Shown in pieces: positions 9,666-17,409 of a stretch of DNA of 64,000 bases (positions are counted from its first letter, which is position 1; each line of letters begins with the position of its first letter). The stretch comes from an uncultured Formosa sp. GTDB taxonomy: Bacteria > Bacteroidota > Bacteroidia > Flavobacteriales > Flavobacteriaceae. A program made the translations under genes and the position numbers. The notes beneath the pieces are model-generated. The model had not been told where the DNA came from. It searched no databases and was given only the letters and a program-made list of their open reading frames with translations. The stretch spans positions 62,001 through 126,000 of the forward strand of contig NZ_CANMTH010000002.1 in NCBI RefSeq assembly GCF_947500765.1. The letters are read 5' to 3'.

Positions 9666-10718
9666 TTAATCTTTTGCTTTTATAACGTAGATATATACTG
9701 GAAAATGATCACTATAACCATTAGTGAAACCTTCGTACCCAAAACTTCTAAATGGATATCCTTTATAAGTTCCCGTTTTAGTAATTAGAAACCGAGCATT
9801 AAAAATACCAGCTTTATAAAATCGATACGAACTAAAATCGGATTCTAATAACGGTTTAGTTACTAAAATTTGATCGAAAAGACTCCATTTGTCACGATAT
9901 GCAGTTGTGCCAAACCCATCACTATAAAGTTGTTCCATAGGATTGTAAATGCCCTTTAAACCCACTTTTCGTTTCTTTTTCTTTGTGTTTAATACTTTTT
10001 TAAAACTATCGTTTGTTGGGTCATCATTAAAATCACCCATACTAATTATTTTCGCGTATGGATTTATGGTTTGTAGCGAGTCTATAATGTGTTTATTAAG
10101 TTTAGCCGCAGCAATACGTTTAGTGTTGCTTTTTGTTTCTCCACCGCGTCTAGAAGGCCAGTGATTCACAATAATATGAATTAAATCAGTCTCTAAAAGT
10201 CCGCTAACAACTAATTGATCTCTAGTATAAATTGGCTTTCCTGTAATTTCATCTTTTAAATGTAAAGCATAATTAGATGTTGCCGTTGGGGTAAATATTT
10301 TTTTCTGATATAATAATCCAACATCAATACCACGACGATCAGGTGAGTCAAAGTGTATAATACCATAATTATATTTAACCAGTAAGGAATCGTTTGTAAT
10401 ATCTTCTAGAACGTTCTTGTTTTCAACCTCTGAAACTCCTAAAATCACTGGTACATTATGAGTGGTTTCAAAACCAATCTTTGAAATAACTTTAGACATG
10501 TTTTTTATTTTCATAGCATATACTTCTGCCCGGTTGTCTGCTAACTCCATAATTGGACTACTTTCATCAAAAGTTATAGGGTTGTTTTCAATATCGAATA
10601 AATTTTCAAGATTGTAAAACGCTACGGTATGTATTGTAAATGCTTTGTCTTGTGCAGATAATAAAGAAGAACAAACAATACATGTTAGAAGATAAATAGA
10701 TTTAAAATTTGATTTCAT
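9666..10718 (-). CDS. Exported endonuclease/exonuclease/phosphatase (EEP) family protein
   Basis: The protein begins with a signal peptide (KSNFKSIYLLTC..LLSAQ), so it acts outside the cytoplasm. All hallmark EEP metal and catalytic motifs are present: FYNLENLFD, GVSEVEN, VNHWPSRRGG, MGDFNDDPTND and a final YSDHFPVY with the catalytic Asp-His pair. Such enzymes hydrolyse phosphodiester bonds in DNA, RNA or small phosphodiesters. I chose the second Met (10718) because the signal peptide then starts in the usual way; an upstream Met at 10736 would add six residues. The gene is divergent from the TonB receptor at 10824. A second EEP gene lies on the far side of that receptor unit. Confidence 0.88.
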   Translation of the reverse strand: MKSNFKSIYLLTCIVCSSLLSAQDKAFTIHTVAFYNLENLFDIENNPITFDESSPIMELADNRAEVYAMKIKNMSKVISKIGFETTHNVPVILGVSEVENKNVLEDITNDSLLVKYNYGIIHFDSPDRRGIDVGLLYQKKIFTPTATSNYALHLKDEITGKPIYTRDQLVVSGLLETDLIHIIVNHWPSRRGGETKSNTKRIAAAKLNKHIIDSLQTINPYAKIISMGDFNDDPTNDSFKKVLNTKKKKRKVGLKGIYNPMEQLYSDGFGTTAYRDKWSLFDQILVTKPLLESDFSSYRFYKAGIFNARFLITKTGTYKGYPFRSFGYEGFTNGYSDHFPVYIYVIKAKD

Positions 10719-10823
10719 AAATAAAAATATAAACATAAAGATAGGTTTTTATTAATAAAATTTATAAATTATAACTCCTTAAGTAATTGATAGCTAGAAA
10801 GTAATAGATTTTAAATTGATTCT

Positions 10824-13586
10824 ATGAAGGTTTTTGTTCTAGCAAGTTTGTGTTTTGTTTTGTCTTTTCAATCTGTTTTGGCCCAAAATCAAAACGTTTC
10901 TGGAAGCGTAAAAGATGCTGTGTCTTTACATCCTCTTAATCATGTTTCAATTGAAATTGAAAGCACTATTTATAATACAGAAACAGATAGTTTAGGTCAA
11001 TTTCAATTAAAGCAGATAAATCTTATTGGGGACTATATTCTTAAACTCTCTAAAGTAGGGTATGTTGATAAACGCTATCCAATCATAATAAATGAAGGTG
11101 TTCCATTACGTATAGACGATATGTTTCTGCAAGTTGATGCAACTTCTAATTTAGATGTATATACTATTATTTTAACAGACGATGAATTGAATGATGATAC
11201 AAGTGCATCCGATAATATTTCAGGCTTATTACAAGCGTCTAAAGATGTTTTTCAGCGTACAGCAGCGTTCGAGTTTAGTAGTTCTTTCTTTAAAATACGA
11301 GGCCTAGACTCTAGTGAAGGTAACCTTTTAATAAACGGCATAGAAATGAATTCTATGTTTAATGGGAGAATGCAATGGAGTAATTGGGGCGGAATAAACG
11401 ATGTCTTAAGAAATCAGGAATTTAATTATGGTTTAGAAGCTTCTACGCTTAATTTTGGAGGTGTTTTAGGAACTACAAATATTAGTACTCGCGCTTCGAA
11501 ATATCGTCAAGGTGGCCGACTGACTTATACCTCTTCCAACCGAAGTTATTCTAATCGATTAATGGCTAGCTATGCTTCTGGTTTGGTTAAAAATGGTTGG
11601 GCGTATGCGCTTTCTATTGGTAGGCGTTGGGGAAAAGAAGGATACCAAGATGCTACGTTTTATGATGCCAATTCTTTTTTTGTTTCGGTTGAAAAGAAAT
11701 TAAGCAAAAAACAAAGTCTAAATTTTACTGGGTTTTATACACCAAATCGTCGCGGTAAATCGTCGCCAAATACACAAGAGGTTTTCGATTTACGAGATAT
11801 TAAATATAACGAATATTGGGGCTATCAGGATGGTGAAAAACGAAATTCTAGAGTTAAAGATATCTCCCAACCCATTTTAATGCTGAGTCATTATTGGGAT
11901 ATAAACTCAGATACAGAACTTCAAACAAATATGAGTTATACATTTGGAAAACAAGGGCATAGTCGTTTAGATTATCCTGGTGGCGGAAACCCGAGTGCTG
12001 CATACTATCAGAAATTACCAAGTTATTATTTAGCAGAAGCTTCCGGACCTGATTATACCAATGCTTATCTCGCAGAACAGGAGTTTATTAATAATGGTCA
12101 AATAGATTGGAATCGGATGTACGATGCTAATTCAACCAATGCCAATCAAGGTATAGAAGCTGCTTTTGTGTTGTACGAAGATCGTACAGATGATAATCAG
12201 TTCACTATAAATTCTATTTTAAACACAGAAATTAATGACCATATTTTACTAAGTGGCGCTTTGAATTATTCTCAATTGCAATCTGCTAATTTTGCTGAGA
12301 TACTAGATCTTTTAGGGGCTTTAAATTATTTAAATGTAGATGCTTTTGATGGTTGGCAATACAATTTACAAAATCCAAATGCGTTAGTTGGTAAAGGCGG
12401 TAAGATTAAGTATAATTATAACATGCATGCTAACGTCTTTTCTGGTTTTGCTCAAGCACAATTTAAATATAAAACGCTCGATTATTTTCTAGCGATTAAT
12501 GCAAGTCATACTAATTATCAACGCGAAGGATTATTTCAAAATGAAGCTTTTCAGGATAATTCCTTGGGTAAAAGTGAAGCCTTAAGTTTTTTAGGTTATG
12601 GAATTAAGGGAGGTGTAACATATAAGTTTTCGGCAAAACATGTTCTAGATTTTCATGCAGCTTATCTTACTGAAGCTCCAAATATTCAAAATTCATTTTC
12701 TAATCCTAGAGAGAATAATAATGTAGTAAAAGGAATTTCAGAACAGCATATAATGGCTGCCGATATAAATTATATTTACAGATCTCGTATTATAACGTCT
12801 AAGCTAACTGGATTTTATATTGATAAAAGAGGAAGCAATGAAATTGGTTTTTATTATGCAGACGGACTAACATCTGCAGGAATCGAGTTTAATGAAACAT
12901 CTGCCTTTGTACAAGAAGTGCTCCACAATGTAAATACACTTCATTTTGGTTTAGAATTTGGAATAGAAGCGAAATTAACTTCATCTTTTAAGTTAAAAGC
13001 AGCTGCATCTTCTGGGCAATACACTTATAATAACAATCCAAATTTATATTTAACCTCGTCTAGTTTTGTAACTGAAGATGGTGCTATAAATTTTGGAGCT
13101 GCTAACCTTAAAAATTATAAAGTTGCAGGCGGACCGCAATCGGCAATTTCTTTTGGATTTGAATATAGTGATCCCGATTATTGGTGGTTTGGTGCAACTA
13201 TTAATTATATGAATAATACTTACGTAGATGTGAGTCCGCTAACAAGAACGTCAAATTTTTATTTAGATGACGACGGCTTGCCCTTTAATGATTACGATGA
13301 AAATGTGGCCAAACAACTTTTAAAACAAGAACGATTTGATGATTATTTGGTGGTGAATTTAATTGGTGGAAAATCGTGGAAGATTGATAAATATTACCTC
13401 GGCCTATTTGTAAGCGTTAACAATTTATTAGATAATCTCTATAAAACTGGCGGGTTTGAACAAGGTAGAAATGCAAATTATAGAGAGTTGAAAGCCGATA
13501 ATGAAAACCCTATTCGTGTGTTTGGCCCTAAATATTGGTATGGTCGTGGCGCCACGTATTTTGCTAATGTAAATATTAGATTTTAA
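10824..13586 (+). CDS. TonB-dependent outer-membrane receptor, paired with DUF5689 lipoprotein
   Basis: The product has 920 residues: signal peptide ending VLAQ, CarboxypepD_reg-like domain (about 22-105, VSGSVKD..HPLNHVSIEI), a plug (about 120-240, with KIRGLDSSEGNLLINGIEMNS split around the motif) and a large barrel ending ANVNIRF. It is related to the receptor at 5413 through the WSNW plug motif. The gene has a divergent exported nuclease upstream and a DUF5689 lipoprotein 21 bases downstream, followed by a second nuclease-family gene, so its cargo may be nucleotides, oligonucleotides or phosphate esters. That is inference; the barrel itself gives no specificity. No consensus -7 box was found in the 105 bases between the divergent starts. 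Confidence 0.92.
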   Translation: MKVFVLASLCFVLSFQSVLAQNQNVSGSVKDAVSLHPLNHVSIEIESTIYNTETDSLGQFQLKQINLIGDYILKLSKVGYVDKRYPIIINEGVPLRIDDMFLQVDATSNLDVYTIILTDDELNDDTSASDNISGLLQASKDVFQRTAAFEFSSSFFKIRGLDSSEGNLLINGIEMNSMFNGRMQWSNWGGINDVLRNQEFNYGLEASTLNFGGVLGTTNISTRASKYRQGGRLTYTSSNRSYSNRLMASYASGLVKNGWAYALSIGRRWGKEGYQDATFYDANSFFVSVEKKLSKKQSLNFTGFYTPNRRGKSSPNTQEVFDLRDIKYNEYWGYQDGEKRNSRVKDISQPILMLSHYWDINSDTELQTNMSYTFGKQGHSRLDYPGGGNPSAAYYQKLPSYYLAEASGPDYTNAYLAEQEFINNGQIDWNRMYDANSTNANQGIEAAFVLYEDRTDDNQFTINSILNTEINDHILLSGALNYSQLQSANFAEILDLLGALNYLNVDAFDGWQYNLQNPNALVGKGGKIKYNYNMHANVFSGFAQAQFKYKTLDYFLAINASHTNYQREGLFQNEAFQDNSLGKSEALSFLGYGIKGGVTYKFSAKHVLDFHAAYLTEAPNIQNSFSNPRENNNVVKGISEQHIMAADINYIYRSRIITSKLTGFYIDKRGSNEIGFYYADGLTSAGIEFNETSAFVQEVLHNVNTLHFGLEFGIEAKLTSSFKLKAAASSGQYTYNNNPNLYLTSSSFVTEDGAINFGAANLKNYKVAGGPQSAISFGFEYSDPDYWWFGATINYMNNTYVDVSPLTRTSNFYLDDDGLPFNDYDENVAKQLLKQERFDDYLVVNLIGGKSWKIDKYYLGLFVSVNNLLDNLYKTGGFEQGRNANYRELKADNENPIRVFGPKYWYGRGATYFANVNIRF

Positions 13587-13607
13587 TAAATATTAAATTT
13601 TTTGAAG

Positions 13608-15014
13608 ATGAAAAGGATAAGAAATATAAATCGGATTTTAACTGTTCTTCTTTTAGTAGGATTAATGTCGTGTGTTCAAGACGATGATTTTTCTGTGCCA
13701 AAACATTTAAATGAAGATGAAAACGAAGCTTTAAATACAATACTTGAGGGTATAGAAGAAGGAACAATTACCGAAATTTCTATTGCCTCTTTAAAACAAC
13801 AATTTGTCGCTGGTGAGGTTATTCCGTTTGTATCAAATAGTGTGGTGAAAGGTTATGTAACATCGTCTGATAAAACAGGAAATTTCTATAAGGAAGTATA
13901 TATTCAAGATCAGCCTAGTAATCCAACGGCAGCAATAAATATTGTTTTAAATCAGGTCGATTCTTATAATCAGTTTAATCTAGGTAGAGAAATATATGTG
14001 TCTTTACAAGATTTATATTTAGGAGAAACAGCCTCAGAGGTTCTAGCTATTGGAGGTGCAGAAGATGGTAGTCGAGTCGGTTTATTAACCGAAAATCAAA
14101 TTAAAACGCATGTGTTTAGGTCTTCAGAAACTATTGAAATAACACCTCTGAATTTGAATTTTTCAGATATTAATGAGAATTATATTGGTATGTTTATAGC
14201 CATTGATAATGTGGAATTTCCAGAAAATCTAGAAGGGCAATCGTATTTTAATGCTATAGATGATTTTGATACCCAACTAAAAATGCAACGTTGTGAAGGT
14301 TTTGGTTACGAGGAATTTATTTTAGAAACAAGTTCGTTTTCTTCGTTTAAAAATGAAATTTTACCAACTCTAAACGGCACAATAAAAGGTATAATTTCTA
14401 AAAGTTATGGAGGTGATGATTTTGTTCTTCTATTAAATGATACCAAAGACGTTATTCTAAATAATCCGCGTTGTACACCTTTAAATGCAGACGGTTTTAC
14501 TATAATCTTCGAAGAAACTTTTAATGATGCCGTAGATGAAGATATTCTAGATACCGAAGGATGGATTAACTTTTCTGAACGTGGACAAGTGCTTTGGACA
14601 GAGCAAATCTATAGTAAAAATGGTTATGCCGAATTTGGAACTTTTGGCGCAACCGATACTCAGAATGTTGCTTGGCTAATTTCTCCTAGTATAAATATGG
14701 ATTTGTATTTAAATGAATTTCTTAACTTTAAAATGGGACAACACCATGTTACATCTGTAAGAAATAAAATTGAAGTTTTAGTGTCTACAGACTTCAACGG
14801 TGTAGATGTGCTTAATGCTACTTGGACTGAAATAGACGCAAAAGTACCAACTAAATACGATGAATGGTATGCGTTTAAAGATTCTGGATTGATCGATATT
14901 TCTCAATATAAAGGAACATTATATGTCGCATTTAAAGTCACAGGTTCAGGAACTAATGAAGCATTAGATGGTTCCTATCAATTAGATGATCTTAGAGTGT
15001 TAACCGAAAAATAG
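13608..15014 (+). CDS. DUF5689 domain-containing lipoprotein
   Basis: I start at the ATG at 13608 rather than the in-frame TTG six bases earlier; this gives about 468 residues. The N terminus is a lipoprotein signal (LLLVGLMSC). Residues about 35-290 match the DUF5689 pattern (ISIASLKQQF, VVKGYVTSSDKTGNFYKEVY, a beta-barrel-like block). The C-terminal ~170 residues (IIFEETFNDAV, WLISPSINMD, YQLDDLRVL) look like a jelly-roll carbohydrate/anchor module of the choice-of-anchor type. It lies 21 bases after the receptor gene and is probably its surface lipoprotein. Its stop codon directly abuts that of the convergent nuclease gene. Confidence 0.85.
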   Translation: MKRIRNINRILTVLLLVGLMSCVQDDDFSVPKHLNEDENEALNTILEGIEEGTITEISIASLKQQFVAGEVIPFVSNSVVKGYVTSSDKTGNFYKEVYIQDQPSNPTAAINIVLNQVDSYNQFNLGREIYVSLQDLYLGETASEVLAIGGAEDGSRVGLLTENQIKTHVFRSSETIEITPLNLNFSDINENYIGMFIAIDNVEFPENLEGQSYFNAIDDFDTQLKMQRCEGFGYEEFILETSSFSSFKNEILPTLNGTIKGIISKSYGGDDFVLLLNDTKDVILNNPRCTPLNADGFTIIFEETFNDAVDEDILDTEGWINFSERGQVLWTEQIYSKNGYAEFGTFGATDTQNVAWLISPSINMDLYLNEFLNFKMGQHHVTSVRNKIEVLVSTDFNGVDVLNATWTEIDAKVPTKYDEWYAFKDSGLIDISQYKGTLYVAFKVTGSGTNEALDGSYQLDDLRVLTEK

Positions 15015-15953
15015 TTAAATAACTACGGGAACATTTCTTAATAATAAATACACTGGGAAATGGTCACTATAACCACCTTTGTAGGTTTTTCCAACATATG
15101 TTCTAAATGGCTGGCCTTTATATTTTCCTTTGTATTGTTTTAAAAAATCGGCATCAAAAATATCTGCAGTATCAAAATTATGAGTGCCCGGTTTGTGATC
15201 AAGAAAATTATGAGTTAACATAAACTGATCGAATACATCCCACTTAAATCTATAATTTATACTACCACGTTCAAAAGAAGTGAGGCTTTCCATCGGATTA
15301 AAAAGTGCATTATTATTTACCAAAGCTTGCACACTTTCACTTGCAGAATTATCGTTAAAATCGCCCATCACAATAATTTTTGCATTTGGATTTTCAGCTT
15401 TAAGTCCTTCAATAATTTCAGTAGCTTTATTAGAAACTTCCATGCGTTTTGGAGCGTTCGATTCTTCGTTTTTAGAAGGCCAGTGATTTACTAAAAAATG
15501 CATGGGTTCGCCATCAAAAATACCAGAAACACGTAAAATATCTCTAGTATAGTCAGCAAGACCATTATCATCCATTAAAACAATAGAATAAGGTGCAGAA
15601 TCTGTAACTTCAAATTGTGTTTTATCATAAATAAAAGCGACATCAATACCACGTTCATCGGGAGAATTATAATGAACAAAACCATAGGGAATGTCTTTTA
15701 AATGTTCAGAATCTAAAAGATCTTGAATCACTTTTGCGTTTTCAACTTCAGCAACACCAACAATTGCAGGGTGTGTTCCCGTTTCGTTTTTTCCAATATT
15801 AGATATTGCAAACCCTAATTTAAACAATTTGTTTTCGTATCGTTTTAAGTTCCAGCGCTTTTCAGATGTCGATAAAAAATCATTATCGTTTATAGTTGGA
15901 TCGTTGGTGATGTCGAATAAATTTTCTAAATTAAAAAAGGCAATAGTTTTCAT
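15015..15953 (-). CDS. Endonuclease/exonuclease/phosphatase family protein, no signal peptide
   Basis: This 312-residue EEP-fold protein carries the full motif set: FFNLENLFD, GVAEVEN, VNHWPSKNEE, MGDFNDNSASES and YSDHFPVYLL. It is a paralogue of the exported enzyme at 9666, but it starts directly with MKTIAFFNLENLFD and has no signal sequence, so it is predicted to be cytoplasmic. Having one exported and one internal phosphodiesterase flank a receptor-lipoprotein pair suggests stepwise breakdown of a phosphodiester substrate. It is convergent with the DUF5689 gene, with the two stop codons directly adjacent (15012-15017). Confidence 0.88.
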   Translation of the reverse strand: MKTIAFFNLENLFDITNDPTINDNDFLSTSEKRWNLKRYENKLFKLGFAISNIGKNETGTHPAIVGVAEVENAKVIQDLLDSEHLKDIPYGFVHYNSPDERGIDVAFIYDKTQFEVTDSAPYSIVLMDDNGLADYTRDILRVSGIFDGEPMHFLVNHWPSKNEESNAPKRMEVSNKATEIIEGLKAENPNAKIIVMGDFNDNSASESVQALVNNNALFNPMESLTSFERGSINYRFKWDVFDQFMLTHNFLDHKPGTHNFDTADIFDADFLKQYKGKYKGQPFRTYVGKTYKGGYSDHFPVYLLLRNVPVVI

Positions 15954-16042
15954 GTAATGGTGTAAATTTCTATGGCAAGATAAGACTTCAAAAAGTAATA
16001 AGGAATCTTAAAAATATAAAAATTAATCAGCGTACAATTATG

Positions 16043-16050
16043 TAACTTTG
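16043..16050 (+). promoter_or_regulatory. -7 promoter box for hflX
   Basis: TAACTTTG fits TAnnTTTG and ends 16 bases before the hflX ATG, implying a very short leader. No -33 TTTG at the usual spacing. Confidence 0.45.
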
Positions 16051-16066
16051 TGCTTTAAATCAATTT

Positions 16067-17293
16067 ATGCTAGAAAAAAAGGATATAAACTTAGAACGGG
16101 CAGTATTAATAGGTGTCATCACTAAAGATCAAGACGAAGAGAAGTCTAAAGAATATTTAGATGAATTAGAGTTCTTAACCTTTACTGCTGGAGGTGAAGT
16201 AATGAAACGATTTACTCAGAAAATGGAAGTGCCAAATCCTAAAACTTTTATAGGGACAGGAAAAATGGCCGATGTTCAGCAATTTATAGAAGATAATGAT
16301 ATTGGGACAGCAATTTTTGATGATGAATTGTCTTCTGCTCAAGAACGAAATATAAGTAAAATATTAAATTGTAAAGTCTTAGATCGAACTAATTTAATCT
16401 TAGATATTTTTGCTCAACGTGCACAAACTAGTTACGCAAGAACGCAGGTAGAATTAGCACAATGCGAGTATTTATTACCACGTTTACGTGGAATGTGGAC
16501 ACACCTTGAACGCCAAAAAGGGGGAATAGGAATGCGTGGTCCTGGGGAAACCGAGATAGAAACAGATAGACGTATTGTAAGAGAACGTATAGCGCTATTA
16601 AAAGCTAAAATTAAAACCATAGATAAGCAAATGTCTGTGCAACGTGGAAATCGTGGTGCAATGGTTCGTGTGGCTTTAGTTGGGTATACCAATGTTGGGA
16701 AATCGACATTAATGAACGTTATTAGTAAAAGTGACGTATTTGCCGAAAATAAATTATTTGCAACCTTAGATACAACAGTTCGTAAAGTAGTTATTCATAA
16801 TTTACCATTTTTATTAAGTGATACGGTTGGGTTTATTAGAAAGTTACCAACCCAATTGGTAGACTCTTTTAAAAGTACTTTAGATGAAGTTCGCGAAGCA
16901 GATTTGTTACTACATGTTGTAGATATTTCGCATCCTAATTTTGAAGATCATATTGCATCTGTAGAAAAGATTTTAGGAGAAATACAAGGTGCAGATAAAC
17001 CTACAATAATGGTGTTTAATAAGATTGATGCCTATGAAGCAGAGCCTTTTGATGAAACCGATTTACAAGAAGTTCGAAATTCAACACACTATTCTATAGA
17101 GGAATGGAAACGTACTTGGATGAATAAACTAGGCGATAATGCATTATTCGTTTCAGCTTTAAATAAAGAAAACTTAGAAGATTTTAAAAAACGAGTGTAC
17201 GATGAAGTTCGAGAAATTCACGTTACGCGTTTTCCTTATAATAAATTTTTATATCCAGATTACGACGATCTAGATTTAAGTGAAGAAGAATAA
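16067..17293 (+). CDS. hflX: Ribosome-associated GTPase HflX
   Basis: The product has 408 residues. The N-terminal HflX domain (about 1-190) includes the glycine-rich GGIGMRGPGETEIETDRR segment (152-169) and a helical linker. The G domain follows, with G1 GYTNVGKST (206-214), the G3 DTVGF motif, and G4 NKID in VMFNKID. HflX family proteins bind the 50S subunit and split stalled or idle 70S ribosomes, particularly under stress. The gene is monocistronic between a -7 box and a strong terminator. Confidence 0.96.
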   Translation: MLEKKDINLERAVLIGVITKDQDEEKSKEYLDELEFLTFTAGGEVMKRFTQKMEVPNPKTFIGTGKMADVQQFIEDNDIGTAIFDDELSSAQERNISKILNCKVLDRTNLILDIFAQRAQTSYARTQVELAQCEYLLPRLRGMWTHLERQKGGIGMRGPGETEIETDRRIVRERIALLKAKIKTIDKQMSVQRGNRGAMVRVALVGYTNVGKSTLMNVISKSDVFAENKLFATLDTTVRKVVIHNLPFLLSDTVGFIRKLPTQLVDSFKSTLDEVREADLLLHVVDISHPNFEDHIASVEKILGEIQGADKPTIMVFNKIDAYEAEPFDETDLQEVRNSTHYSIEEWKRTWMNKLGDNALFVSALNKENLEDFKKRVYDEVREIHVTRFPYNKFLYPDYDDLDLSEEE

Positions 17294-17323
17294 AAAAATG
17301 CGCTATTAAGCGCATTTTTTTTT
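17292..17323 (+). terminator. Terminator of hflX
   Basis: ATGCGCT/AGCGCAT stem (17298-17304 and 17309-17315) with ATTA loop, preceded by an A run and followed by nine T; it could work in both directions. Confidence 0.92.
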
Positions 17324-17409
17324 ATGTTAATTTTCAAGCACATTTTTTAAAATTGAAACTAACGTAGATAATTTTATTTAACTTGTGAGTAGAAAAGAAT
17401 TAATAGTAT

